A DNA stretch of 64,000 nucleotides from Halobacillus salinarum (GCF_022919095.1 NZ_CP095073.1:3534001-3598000); one strand, 5' to 3'. Shown: positions 43,917-52,622, counted from the first letter of the stretch. Numbers and translations are program-made. Notes: a model not told the origin generated them from the letters alone.

Positions 43917-44906
43917 ATGCCGTCCTTTCAGGCTTATACAATTAGAGAGAAAGGTGAATCTGTCCAGGCAGGAATGGAAACACTGATGACGGAAGATCTT
44001 CCTCAAGGTGACGTGCTGATTCGCGTTCATTACTCCAGTGTCAACTACAAAGATGGAATGGTTGCTCAACCGAACAACCCTTTAGTAAAAAATTACCCAG
44101 TCATCCCCGGGATTGATCTCGCTGGAGAAGTAGTTGAATCAACAGACAACCAATTTTCGAAAGGAGATCAGGTCATTGCCACCAGTTATGAAATTGGGGT
44201 GAATCACTTTGGAGGATATAGTGAGTATGCGCGAATTCCATCACAATGGATCGTGCCTCTTCCTCAGGAACTTACACTTGAGCAGTCCATGATCTACGGA
44301 ACAGCAGGCTTTACGGCTGCTTTATCAATCGAACGTCTCCAGCACTATGGCATAACTCCCGAGAAAGGTCCCGTACTAGTAACAGGAGCGACCGGCGGGG
44401 TTGGAAGCATGGCTGTTGCTATGCTTGCGAAACAAGGATATGAAGTTGAAGCGAGTACGGGCAGTGAATCATATACAGACTTTTTAAAAGAATTAGGCGC
44501 AGCCAAAGTAATATCCAGAAAAGAAGTATTTGATGGCAAACTTAAACCATTGGACAAGGAAAAGTGGGCCGCTGCCGTCGACCCTGTCGGCGGTGAACCT
44601 CTTGCAGCTGTATTATCCCAGCTCAAGTATTTTGGGGCCGCTGCTGTCAGCGGTCTGGCAGCAGGCACTAAAGTACCAACAGAGGTTTACCCATTCATCC
44701 TGCGGGGTATAGCTTTAATTGGTGTTGATTCTGTTCAATGCCCTATGGATATCAGAAAGGACATATGGGATCGGCTTGCCTCCGATTTAAACATTTCGGA
44801 TTCTTTAGAAAAAATGAAATCTCAAGTTAGTCTTGAGGAAGTACCTGAAACTCTTGAAAAAATACTTAACGGCCAGACAATTGGACGCACGATCGTTAAA
44901 GTATAG
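43917..44906 (+). CDS. YhdH/YhfP family quinone oxidoreductase-like protein
   Basis: 329-residue medium-chain dehydrogenase/reductase lacking the catalytic zinc. GroES-like domain (HYSSVNYKDGM, PGIDLAGEV), Rossmann motif GATGGVGSMAVAML. It fits TIGR02823 (YhdH/YhfP), the group containing acrylyl-CoA reductase AcuI. Substrate probably an alpha,beta-unsaturated carbonyl or CoA ester. Start ATG 43917, behind GGGAGGG. Confidence 0.88.
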   Translation: MPSFQAYTIREKGESVQAGMETLMTEDLPQGDVLIRVHYSSVNYKDGMVAQPNNPLVKNYPVIPGIDLAGEVVESTDNQFSKGDQVIATSYEIGVNHFGGYSEYARIPSQWIVPLPQELTLEQSMIYGTAGFTAALSIERLQHYGITPEKGPVLVTGATGGVGSMAVAMLAKQGYEVEASTGSESYTDFLKELGAAKVISRKEVFDGKLKPLDKEKWAAAVDPVGGEPLAAVLSQLKYFGAAAVSGLAAGTKVPTEVYPFILRGIALIGVDSVQCPMDIRKDIWDRLASDLNISDSLEKMKSQVSLEEVPETLEKILNGQTIGRTIVKV

Positions 44907-44934
44907 ACGAGGCATATGTGGTAGTAAAATTAGC

Positions 44935-44985
44935 AGTACGCCGTACTATTGACAACAGAACAATAACATATTATACTATGTTATT
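44935..44985 (+). promoter_or_regulatory. Consensus promoter covered by two palindromes
   Basis: TTGACA (44949-44954), 17 bp, TATACT (44972-44977): a near-ideal sigma-A promoter. AGTACG-C-CGTACT (44935-44947) is a perfect palindrome directly before the -35, and AATAACATA-ttatac-TATGTTATT (44962-44985) is a perfect 9-6-9 palindrome centred on the -10. Strong repressor control is implied; no regulator gene is adjacent. Confidence 0.7.
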
Positions 44986-45247
44986 AGTGCCTTCGCTAAA
45001 AGGTATGTCGGAACATTGAAGAAAAGAGTGATGTGTATGAGACTGGCATTCTGCTATGTTTTAACACAACTTATTCACACTGGATCAGCTTCGGAGCTGT
45101 AAGGATGCAATAGAGGTAGGGATTGCGTCGTTTAAGTTGCAAAACTACCATGTAGAATTTGACCGCGGCGTTTATCAGGTCTATAAAACCTTGTATATGA
45201 ACAAGGAACTTAAAATAAAAAAATTCATGTATTCCGATTTACAAAAT
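44986..45247 (+). other. Transcribed interval with no credible gene
   Basis: Between a consensus promoter and a strong terminator lie about 260 bases with no good coding frame. A frame from about 45071 to 45298 stays open for roughly 75 codons but has no start with a ribosome site and reads through the terminator; a 21-residue frame near 45037 (MRLAFCYVLTQLIHTGSASEL) has only a weak AAGAGTGATG in front. It could be a small RNA, a leader for the 45350 gene, or a decayed gene. No known riboswitch is apparent. Confidence 0.35.
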
Positions 45248-45281
45248 AAGCGGATCAGACTAACGTCTGGTCCGCTTTTCC
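45248..45281 (+). terminator. Strong terminator before the 45350 gene
   Basis: AAGCGGATCAGAC-taac-GTCTGGTCCGCTT is a 13-bp stem with one G-T pair, followed by TTCC. It lies about 70 bp before the next start codon. Confidence 0.85.
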
Positions 45282-45349
45282 AATTTAACAAGGTTTAATC
45301 TCTTATCCTCATGGTAATATAGGTATGTAAGATTAAGGAGGAATACAAG

Positions 45350-45739
45350 ATGTCCCAATATTTGAGACGTTTAAAACCTGAAGATGTCCATTTCCTGCTC
45401 GACTTTTCCGAATTTAAAGAATTTGTGGAAGAGATGCTTGGGGACGCTAAGAAACTTGTTACTTTAGAAATAGATCACGACGAAATAAAGGATGCTTACG
45501 ATGTCACGATTATCCGCCCTATGGTAATCCTTCGTGAGATCAGCACTTTAACCGAAGAGGATCGACATAAGATTTTGGATACAGGCTTCTCTATTGATCG
45601 CGAACCCTTTGATAATGGAGATTTTGCTATGGAAGAAATCTTCGGAACTAATTATACGATCCTGTCTTCTATAGAAGATGATGATGGTGCTTTTTTTACA
45701 ATTGAAATGCCTTATCGCGACTACGTGCAAATGAAATAA
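45350..45739 (+). CDS. Hypothetical acidic cytosolic protein (129 aa)
   Basis: Acidic, soluble, no helix long enough for a membrane segment. Mixed helix/strand with conserved-looking FSIDREPFDNGDFAMEEIFG. ATG preceded by TAAGGAGGAAT. Followed by a clear terminator. No family recognised; the fully open frame, ideal ribosome site and terminator make it a real gene. Upstream terminator and promoter suggest possible attenuation control. Confidence 0.7.
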   Translation: MSQYLRRLKPEDVHFLLDFSEFKEFVEEMLGDAKKLVTLEIDHDEIKDAYDVTIIRPMVILREISTLTEEDRHKILDTGFSIDREPFDNGDFAMEEIFGTNYTILSSIEDDDGAFFTIEMPYRDYVQMK

Positions 45740-45746
45740 GAAGGCG

Positions 45747-45776
45747 GAACTTCCTTTAATAGGGAGTTCTTTTTTT
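45747..45776 (+). terminator. Terminator
   Basis: GAACTTCC / GGGAGTTC hairpin followed by seven T. Confidence 0.85.
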
Positions 45777-45884
45777 CCAAAAGTCTGTCCTTCATCCCCC
45801 TTTCTCCCACCACATAGACAAAGATGAGCTTCCCCTAAATGGTCAGTTTAAAATTTCCTTACCCTTTTCATTATTTTTTTCATT

Positions 45885-45913
45885 TTGACATCCCTTTGAC
45901 ATATATGAGGGAT
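45885..45913 (+). promoter_or_regulatory. Promoter region with inverted repeat, before the repeat-protein gene
   Basis: Two TTGACA hexamers (45885-45890 and 45896-45901), with ATCCCT and AGGGAT (45890-45895 and 45908-45913) forming a 6-12-6 inverted repeat. No good -10 follows at 17 bp, which is common for activator-dependent promoters. The adjacent response regulator is a natural candidate. Confidence 0.4.
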
Positions 45914-45955
45914 AGCATGGGCACCGTAAGATAATAAAAAGGAGGTTTTTTAAGC

Positions 45956-46792
45956 ATGCCAAACTTTTTCAAAAGCAAGTTGATTATGGGAGCATTAGCT
46001 GCTGCTGTGGCAATTCCAACGGCAGTATCCGCTGCATCTGTTCAAATCCCGGATGACGCCTACACAGACGATTCCTCTGCAGCTGACACGGATGAAAATG
46101 CTTCCTCCAAAAGCAAGGAAGATGAACAATCCCAAAAGAGAAAGGGTCATTTTTTCGACTCTCTCGATGAAGAAACAAAAGCAAAAGTACAAGAAATTAG
46201 AGCTCAGGTTAAGAATGGAGAAATCACTAAAGAACAAGCAAAACAAAAACTAAAAGCTCTCGGAGTGAACATTCCAAAAGGTCCTTTTGCGGAAATGGAT
46301 GAAGAGACAAAAAACAAACTGAAAGAAATTAAAGAGCAAGTAAAGAGTGGGGAACTGACCGAAAGCGAAGCCGCAGAAAAAATAAAAGAACTCGGAATAG
46401 AGCTTCCTCAGCATCCATGGAAAAAACTTGATGAAGAGACTAAGAAAAAAATGGAAGAAATTAAAGAACAGGTGAAAAATGGTACTCTCACTAAAGAAGA
46501 AGCAAAAGAGAAACTACAGGAATTAGGTCTTCCCGATTTCCGTGGACATCACCACCACGGAAAATTCCTGAAAAATCTGACGGAAGAACAAAGGACCGAG
46601 TTAAAAAACATTCGGGAACAAATGAAAGCCGGGAAAATTACTGAAGCAGAAGCGAAACAAAAATTGAAAGACCTCGGTATTGAACTTCCTGAACGGGGAG
46701 TGCATCGAAATAAAGAAAATGATACCCAAATTGAGACTTCTCCTCGTTCATCCAATACAGATCAGGTTGGTACCATGATAAACCAATTATAA
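45956..46792 (+). CDS. Secreted four-repeat charged protein, upstream of a two-component system
   Basis: 278 residues. Signal peptide MPNFFKSKLIMGALAAAVAI with cleavage near VSA-AS (residue 26-28). After an acidic linker, four repeats of about 40-50 residues begin at Leu70, Met114, Leu158 and Leu208. Each has D/T-EE-x-(K/R)-x-(K/E), then an amphipathic helix, then NG-x-(I/L)-T-x-E-x-A-x-x-K(L/I) and L-G-(I/V). The helix-turn-helix resembles SHOCT/DUF2680-like and CpxP/Spy-like helical proteins. A HHHH segment lies in repeat 3-4. Terminator follows; a regulator and sensor kinase begin 90 bp later. Extracellular or wall-bound. ATG preceded by AAGGAGG. Confidence 0.75.
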   Translation: MPNFFKSKLIMGALAAAVAIPTAVSAASVQIPDDAYTDDSSAADTDENASSKSKEDEQSQKRKGHFFDSLDEETKAKVQEIRAQVKNGEITKEQAKQKLKALGVNIPKGPFAEMDEETKNKLKEIKEQVKSGELTESEAAEKIKELGIELPQHPWKKLDEETKKKMEEIKEQVKNGTLTKEEAKEKLQELGLPDFRGHHHHGKFLKNLTEEQRTELKNIREQMKAGKITEAEAKQKLKDLGIELPERGVHRNKENDTQIETSPRSSNTDQVGTMINQL

Positions 46793-46806
46793 TACTCATG
46801 GATTTG

Positions 46807-46837
46807 CCGCTATACTTTCCACGTGTAGCGGTTTTTT
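46807..46837 (+). terminator. Terminator of the repeat-protein gene
   Basis: CCGCTATAC / GTGTAGCGG stem of 9 bp followed by six T. Reduced read-through into the regulator genes is expected. Confidence 0.9.
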
Positions 46838-46880
46838 CTTCTCTATTCTTCTTTTATAATAACAACAAAGGAGCAGACTA

Positions 46881-47570
46881 ATGAATCGATTACTAATTGT
46901 GGAAGATGAACCAACTATTTCAAGAGTATTAACAGCCTATTTAAGAAAGAATCATTTTCTTGTCAGTCAAGCCTTTACTGGTGCGGAAGCAAGAAAGCTT
47001 TTTAAAAGCGAGCGCCCTTCCCTGGTTCTGCTGGACGTTATGCTTCCAGATGAAGATGGATGGTCCATTCTGCATGACATCCGCAGCGAAAGCTCTTGCC
47101 CCATCATCATGTTGACCGCTCTTAGCGAAATTGATTCACGGCTGAAAGGACTTCAGGAAGGCGCTGATGATTACATAAGCAAACCTTTTATCGGCGAAGA
47201 AGTGGTCGCACGTATTCAAGCCGTTTTACGCAGACCTTCCGTAATGGTAAACGACGGTCGGAGCTTTCGCTATGGATCCTTGCATATCAACACCGAATCT
47301 CATCAAATTACTTTAGCTGGCAACGAACTTTCTATTACACCAAGAGATCGGAATTTGCTCATTTTTTTGGCTGAACATCCAAATCAGACCTTCTCAAGGG
47401 CACAGCTGCTGGACAAAGTATGGGGAATGGATTATAAAGGCAGCGACAGAGCTGTTGATCTATCTGTAAAGAGAATTAGGAAAGCTTTGAAACCATGGAC
47501 GGAAAGTGAAGGATCAATAAAAACACTACGTGGATTGGGGTATCAATTGAGTGTCCAAACAAAAAAATAA
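46881..47570 (+). CDS. OmpR/PhoB family response regulator
   Basis: 229 residues. Receiver with acidic pair near residue 9, phosphorylated Asp52 (LVLLDVMLPDEDG) and Lys near 103 (YISKPF). C-terminal winged helix ends RIRKALKPW...TLRGLGYQL. ATG preceded by AAAGGAGCAG. It overlaps the kinase gene by 20 bases; both sit downstream of a secreted repeat protein. Confidence 0.93.
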   Translation: MNRLLIVEDEPTISRVLTAYLRKNHFLVSQAFTGAEARKLFKSERPSLVLLDVMLPDEDGWSILHDIRSESSCPIIMLTALSEIDSRLKGLQEGADDYISKPFIGEEVVARIQAVLRRPSVMVNDGRSFRYGSLHINTESHQITLAGNELSITPRDRNLLIFLAEHPNQTFSRAQLLDKVWGMDYKGSDRAVDLSVKRIRKALKPWTESEGSIKTLRGLGYQLSVQTKK

Positions 47571-48963
47571 ACCAAAAACCATTTTGCAATATTGGACAAA
47601 CCGATACTTAATCACATTGCTTATCGGTCTTGGAATCATTGCAGCAGCTTCTCTATTTTGGATTCGGCATATTACAGTTGAAAACCGTTTGAAACTCACT
47701 CATGTAGTCGCAGAAGAAATTGCTGACCGGATTGTAAATACTAAGGGAAGAATTTTAGCCGGGCCGCTATTTTCTGAGATCTTATCTAAACGAATTGATT
47801 CATTAGAGCTGAAAGAACTTCCTGTAGCTGTAGTAGTCGACCAGGAAGGTAAAATCATCGTCAGTAACAAAAAAAGAAATGAGTTTACGAGACTTAACCA
47901 GGAAATCCCCTCTTCCATCTACAAAAACAGTCAATCCGTCGTTATCCTTAACGATGGCGACAAGGCGTATGTCGTAGCTGAACCGATAAAGAACGACAAT
48001 GATACGATCGGCTATGTTATTCTTGCACAAAGAAAATCCTCTCTAGCAAGTATTAATCAAGAATACCGGCTGCTCGCTGTCATGTTAATCAGTCTGGGAC
48101 TGCTTGGCTGGCTTGTCATTTATTACTTAACGAAACGTCTATCCAAGCCCATTAACGAAACAGTTCTTGCCGCCAAAGAAGTAAGTGAAGGAAATTATGA
48201 GATTGATCTCTCTGCTCCTAAAGAAAAAGAGCTGATAGATCTTACGAACGCTTTCAAAGATATGGCACAAAAGCTGAAAACCCTCGAACAAATGCGAAAT
48301 GAGTTGTTAGCTGGAGTGACACATGATTTAAAAACTCCCGTGACTTCCATCAGTGGTCTTATCCAGGCAGTGAAAGATGAGATTGTCGATCAAGATGAAG
48401 CCAAAGAATATTTAAGTTTATCTTTAAAGGAAATTGAACGCCTGCAGTCGATGATTGCTGACTTACTCAGCTTTAACACTTTTGTTTCAGGATCCTTGCC
48501 GATCTCTCCGAGTACTCATGAGCTTCAGAAAGTACTGAAGGAGATAAAGAAACAATGGCAGTCCACCGAGAAATGGCCACCGCTTGAATTAACTATGCCA
48601 TCTCCTCCAATTGAAGCTGTTATCGATGAGAATAGGATCAAGCAAGTGCTCATCAATTTACTTATAAATGCCAAGCAAGCTATGGGGAAGGATGGTAAGC
48701 TTGAAATCAAGTTAGCGTTGAGTAAAAACCATTGGATCACGGTGGACGTAAAAGACAGCGGCACTGGAATCCCTCCTGAGGAGGAATCGCTAATTTTCGA
48801 ACGATTCTACCGCGGCTCCCAAAAGAAACTTTCAACCCGCGGCCTTGGTCTTGGCCTCCCCTTTAGCCGTCTGCTTGCCAAAGCACATGGCGGGGACCTT
48901 GTGTTAAAGAAAACTTCTGCTTCGGGATCAACATTCACCCTTTATCTTCCAAAAAAATCCTGA
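47551..48963 (+). CDS. Membrane sensor histidine kinase
   Basis: 470 residues. Two transmembrane helices (about 20-38 and 163-182) enclose an extracytoplasmic sensor of about 125 residues with PAS-like (Cache-like) pattern; then HAMP (about 183-235), HisKA with phospho-acceptor His258 in GVTHDLKTPVTSI, and HATPase with N box LINLLINAKQAM and DSGTGIPP, GLGLPFSR. GTG start at 47551 inside the regulator gene, GGGGT upstream. Cognate regulator is the preceding gene. The ligand may be the neighbouring repeat protein or a signal it modulates (inference). Confidence 0.92.
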   Translation: MSKQKNKPKTILQYWTNRYLITLLIGLGIIAAASLFWIRHITVENRLKLTHVVAEEIADRIVNTKGRILAGPLFSEILSKRIDSLELKELPVAVVVDQEGKIIVSNKKRNEFTRLNQEIPSSIYKNSQSVVILNDGDKAYVVAEPIKNDNDTIGYVILAQRKSSLASINQEYRLLAVMLISLGLLGWLVIYYLTKRLSKPINETVLAAKEVSEGNYEIDLSAPKEKELIDLTNAFKDMAQKLKTLEQMRNELLAGVTHDLKTPVTSISGLIQAVKDEIVDQDEAKEYLSLSLKEIERLQSMIADLLSFNTFVSGSLPISPSTHELQKVLKEIKKQWQSTEKWPPLELTMPSPPIEAVIDENRIKQVLINLLINAKQAMGKDGKLEIKLALSKNHWITVDVKDSGTGIPPEEESLIFERFYRGSQKKLSTRGLGLGLPFSRLLAKAHGGDLVLKKTSASGSTFTLYLPKKS

Positions 48964-48989
48964 CTCAAGAAATGGTTCTTTGAGTCAGG
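48952..48989 (-). terminator. Hairpin terminator of the ywbE-like gene
   Basis: CCTGACTCAAAG / CTTGAGTCAGG with a run of T on the minus-strand side. It begins at the kinase stop on the other strand. Confidence 0.75.
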
Positions 48990-48997
48990 ATCAATGA

Positions 48998-49191
48998 TTA
49001 CGTATAAATGTGTTTTACCCGGCCTACTTGACCGTTCTCTAATCTCACCTTAATTCCATGCGGGTGGGAAGGCGAATTTGTAAGTAAATCTTTTACGACC
49101 CCCGGGTAAGTTTTCCTGTTCTTTGGTCCTTTTTTAATACAATATCTACTTCGAGACCAGGATAAATGTCTTTTCTATTCTGTCCTGTCAT
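48998..49191 (-). pseudogene. ywbE: YwbE-like protein, frameshifted
   Basis: ATG 49191 follows GGAGTGGATG. The frame gives MTGQNRKDIYPGLEVDIVLK, then KDQRTGKLTRGS and stops. In the neighbouring frame the expected continuation VVKDLLTNSPSHPHGIKVRL and ENGQVGRVKHIYT runs to TAA 48998-49000. One base missing from the C5/G5 run at 49099-49103 explains the break; with it restored the protein is 64 residues, the YwbE length. YwbE is a small conserved KOW-like/beta-barrel protein of unknown function. Either a base-call error or a true null. Confidence 0.8.
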
Positions 49192-49272
49192 CTTTCATCC
49201 ACTCCAACCTTTTTCGTATCCCATACTCCCTCCACCATACCACGATTGATTAAGAAAAGACATGCCTGCTTT

Positions 49273-49731
49273 TCATTCCTCATAAGAGGATTGATCTTGA
49301 ATATTTCCATCTTGATCGTGAATAATGATAGGTGTTCCTTTATTTTTTGCGACCTCTTTTGCACGATCTACAGCATCTTCTTTCCTTTTAAACACTTTAT
49401 CAGGTTTTTTGGCATCTGCTGCCTGTACTGCCCAGCCGTCTTCATGGGGAACTACATGCTCCCCTTTGTCAAGAAGTTCTGGACGGCTTGACTCCTCATC
49501 ATCCGCATCTCTTCCTCTTAAATCTTTATTACTCATCTGTTCTACCTGTTTTATCTCCTGCTGGCCGGCATTTTCATACCATTCCTTCGCTTGCTCCGTC
49601 GCAATCGGGATCGCCCGGCTTTCATTATATCCTTGGTCCAGCATGGCGTTTGCAATGTCTATAGCTTTATTTCGTACAGCTGTATCCAGATTTTTTAAAG
49701 AACTCGGATAATCATTTGTATCCCAAGGCAT
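49273..49731 (-). CDS. YdaT-like DUF2188 protein
   Basis: 152 residues, hydrophilic. N-terminal part MPWDTNDYPSSLKNLDTAVR with the helical QGYNESRAIPIATEQAKEWY (a ChaB-like fold) and a C-terminal DUF2188 domain (GWAVQAADAKKPDKVFKRKE, KGTPIIIHDQDGNIQ). The organisation matches B. subtilis YdaT, a general-stress protein. ATG preceded by AGGAGGAGGAT. I could not confirm a sigma-B promoter upstream. Confidence 0.85.
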   Translation of the reverse strand: MPWDTNDYPSSLKNLDTAVRNKAIDIANAMLDQGYNESRAIPIATEQAKEWYENAGQQEIKQVEQMSNKDLRGRDADDEESSRPELLDKGEHVVPHEDGWAVQAADAKKPDKVFKRKEDAVDRAKEVAKNKGTPIIIHDQDGNIQDQSSYEE

Positions 49732-50107
49732 TTCTTATCCTCCTCCTCTTTATGATGTTCGTGTTCTTTATTTACCGCATCTTTATCCCCTTAAAACGTA
49801 TTGTTATTTACTCTTCGTTAAAGCTGCCAAATAATGGAGCTAAACCTATTTGAAAACAAATAAGTTGAGTCGTTTGACTTATGATTCTTCGAAAGCGTCC
49901 TTTCATTGGCTTATTCGGTGAATATTTTGACTTATAATAGTTTATAAATTTACATTTTAGGGAAATTAACTATGCTATAAATCCCGATGAAAAGGCTTCT
50001 GTTTCATGTTTAACTTTAGTTTGAAAGCTTTTTAAAAATAGGATAGCATGAGAACAGTTATTTTTTTCTGAAATATCAGAATCGATTTCATTAAGGAGGT
50101 ACGATCC
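49732..50107. other. Intergenic region between divergent ydaT and pxpB
   Basis: About 375 bp, AT-rich. It must contain promoters for both directions. A TTGACTTATAATAG stretch (about 49928-49941) includes a good -10-like TATAAT but no matching -35 at the right distance, and TTTGACTTATGATTC lies nearer ydaT. No repeats, hairpins or small genes are evident. Confidence 0.5.
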
Positions 50108-50827
50108 TTGAATTTAGAATATTCCCCCCTGGGAGACCAAGCTGTCATTATTCAAATCGGCCATGCAATCAACGAATTGACTCATAAGAGGGTTCAGCAG
50201 ATTACGCTCATTTTGGAGAACAGTCAGTTCGATTGGTTCATTGAGTATGTTCCTGCCTTTACGACGGTTACGGTTTTCTATGATCCTGTAAAAGTATCAG
50301 AGCTTTCCTCCGATTCTTCTATCCTTCCCTATGACTGGGTATGTAAAGAATTATCAAGCCTGCTGACAAACCTACGAGATACAGAATCAGTTCAAGCTAG
50401 GACAGTGGAGATTCCTGTCTGTTATGAAGAGGAATTTGCACCTGATTTAGAGTTTGTAGCACAAACCAACAATTTACATCCGGAAGAAGTCATCGATATT
50501 CATTCAAAAGGACAATATCTTGTTTATATGATAGGATTTGCTCCTGGCTTTCCATACATAGGCGGAATGGATGAACAAATTGCTGCTCCACGGAGAGAGA
50601 ACCCGCGCGAACGAATCCCTGAAGGATCGGTAGGCATCGCAGGAAATCAAACAGGGGTATATCCCATTGAAACACCTGGAGGATGGCAGTTAATCGGCCG
50701 CACGCCGCTGGAACTATTCCGTCCACAGGACACCCCTCCTTCTTTGCTGAATGCTGGAGACCGGATCAAATTCATTCCTATTTCTAAAGCAGATTATGAA
50801 AAGTATAAGGAGGGGGAACATGATTAA
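50108..50827 (+). CDS. pxpB: 5-oxoprolinase subunit PxpB
   Basis: 239-residue subunit of the ATP-dependent 5-oxoprolinase (cleaves pyroglutamate to glutamate), earlier called KipI. CHT domain signatures: IGFAPGFPYIGGMDEQIAAP, GSVGIAGNQTGVYPIETPGG and GDRIKF. TTG start at 50108, behind AAGGAGGT. First gene of the operon; overlaps pxpC by 8 bases. Confidence 0.93.
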   Translation: MNLEYSPLGDQAVIIQIGHAINELTHKRVQQITLILENSQFDWFIEYVPAFTTVTVFYDPVKVSELSSDSSILPYDWVCKELSSLLTNLRDTESVQARTVEIPVCYEEEFAPDLEFVAQTNNLHPEEVIDIHSKGQYLVYMIGFAPGFPYIGGMDEQIAAPRRENPRERIPEGSVGIAGNQTGVYPIETPGGWQLIGRTPLELFRPQDTPPSLLNAGDRIKFIPISKADYEKYKEGEHD

Positions 50828-51821
50828 AGTTGTCAAATCAGGAATGTTGACTACTGTGCAGGATCTCGGACGTTTCGGTTATCAGAAACACGGGGTAATC
50901 GCGAGCGGAGTCATGGATCCTGAAGCCCATCGAATTGCAAACCTGCTCGTAGGAAACAACAGCAATTCCCCGACTTTAGAAATAACTTTGGTTGGCCCGG
51001 AATTGGAATTTCAGGAAGATGCACTAATCTCGATCTGCGGGGGCAATTCTTCGCCGATGATTGATGGTTCACCTGTTGGCCTCTGGCGTCCCATCTACAT
51101 AAAAGCTGGCAGTGAACTCCGGTTTGGAAATATAAAGGAAGGCTGCCGGTCGTACCTTGCTGTTGCAGGAGGATATGCTGTTCCTGAAATCATGAATAGT
51201 ACATCCACTTATTTACGAGCAGGAATTGGAGGATATGAAGGCAGAGCACTTCAAAAAAATGATCTCCTTTCTACTCTTGAAATGTCCGAGTTTTCCTCAA
51301 GTATGTTAAAAGAATTGAAGGAATATGCAGGGAACGTTAATTGGAAGGCTATGGATTGGTATGTAGCAACAGAATTTATTCCAAAGCATGCAGACTCCAA
51401 CCAAATTCGTGTGATGAAAGGAAGAGAATTTGACTGGTTCACAAAAGAGAGCCAAACTGCCTTGGTATCTGAAGCTTTTTCCGTCGATACAAAATCGGAT
51501 CGTATGGGGTACCGGCTGAAAGGCGTCCCACTGAAAACAGCGAATAAACAAAATATGATTTCAGAAGCGGTTGCTTTTGGAACAGTCCAGGTTCCTTCTG
51601 AAGGAAATCCAATTGTACTCCTTGCCGACCGTCAAACCACCGGCGGTTATCCAAAAATAGCTCAAGTAGCAAGTGTGGATTTACCGAAAATGGCGCAATT
51701 AAAACCTGGGGAAAAAATCAAATTTACGATGATTTCCCATGAAGATGCCCAGCAGCTGTTCTTGGAAAGAGAACGACTGATCCAACAGCTTGCCCAAGGA
51801 ATTAAACTCAAATATCGTTAG
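50820..51821 (+). CDS. pxpC: 5-oxoprolinase subunit PxpC
   Basis: 333 residues, the partner of PxpB (KipA/allophanate hydrolase subunit 2 family). TTVQDLGRFGYQKHGVIASG at the N-terminus is diagnostic, with GYPKIAQVASVDLPKMAQLK near the C-terminus. ATG 50820 follows AAGGAGGGGG within the end of pxpB; an in-frame ATG at 50751 is not supported. Confidence 0.92.
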   Translation: MIKVVKSGMLTTVQDLGRFGYQKHGVIASGVMDPEAHRIANLLVGNNSNSPTLEITLVGPELEFQEDALISICGGNSSPMIDGSPVGLWRPIYIKAGSELRFGNIKEGCRSYLAVAGGYAVPEIMNSTSTYLRAGIGGYEGRALQKNDLLSTLEMSEFSSSMLKELKEYAGNVNWKAMDWYVATEFIPKHADSNQIRVMKGREFDWFTKESQTALVSEAFSVDTKSDRMGYRLKGVPLKTANKQNMISEAVAFGTVQVPSEGNPIVLLADRQTTGGYPKIAQVASVDLPKMAQLKPGEKIKFTMISHEDAQQLFLERERLIQQLAQGIKLKYR

Positions 51822-51833
51822 GAGGATAAGAAA

Positions 51834-52607
51834 ATGAAAAAAGTAGATATTAATTGTGATATGGGCGAGAGTTTTGGTACTTATCAAATTGGTCAGGATG
51901 AGGAAATCCTTGATTACGTAACGTCTGCAAACATTGCTTGTGGATTTCATGCAGGAGACCCTTCCATTATGAGAAAAACGGTGCAGCTTGCCATTGAGAA
52001 AAACACTGGCATCGGAGTCCATCCCGGGCTGCCTGATCTGGCGGGTTTTGGACGAAGGTTTATTGATATTACACCTCAAGAAGCCTATGATATGGTCGTT
52101 TATCAAATCGGTGCCCTTCAAAGTTTTGTCCAGGCAGAAGGAGGCTCGCTCCAGCACGTAAAGCCGCACGGAGCTTTGTATAACCGCGCCTCTAAGCAGA
52201 AAGATTTAGCTGAGGCTATTGCGGAAGCTGTTTATAAAGTAGATCCAGCTCTTATTCTCTTTGGATTGGCCGGGAGTGAACTAGTCAAGGCAGGGAGGAA
52301 AACCGGGTTGATTACAGCAAGCGAAGTCTTTGCTGATCGTACCTACCAAAGCGATGGGTCACTCACCTCCCGCAGAGAACCTGATGCCCTCATTACTGAT
52401 CAGGAACAAGCCGTAAACCAGGTAATCAAGATGGTAAAAGAAAAGAAAGTACACACCCTTCAAAATGAAGAGATTGGCATTGAAGCAGATACGATTTGCA
52501 TACACGGGGACGGTGCCCATGCATTAGAGTTTGCTAATTACATCAACTCGGCTCTCAAGGAGTCGGGCATCGAAGCAGCTAAAATCAGTAACGTATTAAA
52601 TGATTAG
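51834..52607 (+). CDS. pxpA: 5-oxoprolinase subunit PxpA
   Basis: 257-residue LamB/YcsF family subunit. [33 protein letters not shown] and [10 protein letters not shown] supply the metal and substrate residues. ATG preceded by TAGGAGGATAAG, 12 bp after pxpC. Together with PxpB and PxpC it removes 5-oxoproline, which forms spontaneously from glutamine and glutamate, osmolytes that accumulate in halophiles. Confidence 0.93.
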   Translation: MKKVDINCDMGESFGTYQIGQDEEILDYVTSANIACGFHAGDPSIMRKTVQLAIEKNTGIGVHPGLPDLAGFGRRFIDITPQEAYDMVVYQIGALQSFVQAEGGSLQHVKPHGALYNRASKQKDLAEAIAEAVYKVDPALILFGLAGSELVKAGRKTGLITASEVFADRTYQSDGSLTSRREPDALITDQEQAVNQVIKMVKEKKVHTLQNEEIGIEADTICIHGDGAHALEFANYINSALKESGIEAAKISNVLND

Positions 52608-52622
52608 AAAGGAGTTACAACT

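Noticed and set aside
44986-45247. Known riboswitch or T-box in the orphan transcript
   Set aside because: None of the conserved cores I know (T-box, SAM, glycine, lysine, c-di-GMP, PreQ1) could be matched by eye.
45995-46246. Minus-strand frames inside the repeat protein
   Set aside because: Antisense of Lys/Glu-rich repeats, giving artificial Phe/Leu-rich frames.
45956-46792. Repeat gene considered as a CRISPR or DNA-level satellite
   Set aside because: The repeats are coding, differ in length (40-50 codons) and vary at third positions, so they are protein repeats.
49732-49830. Sigma-B promoter for the ydaT-like gene
   Set aside because: GTTT- and GGGGAT-like elements occur but with the wrong spacing.
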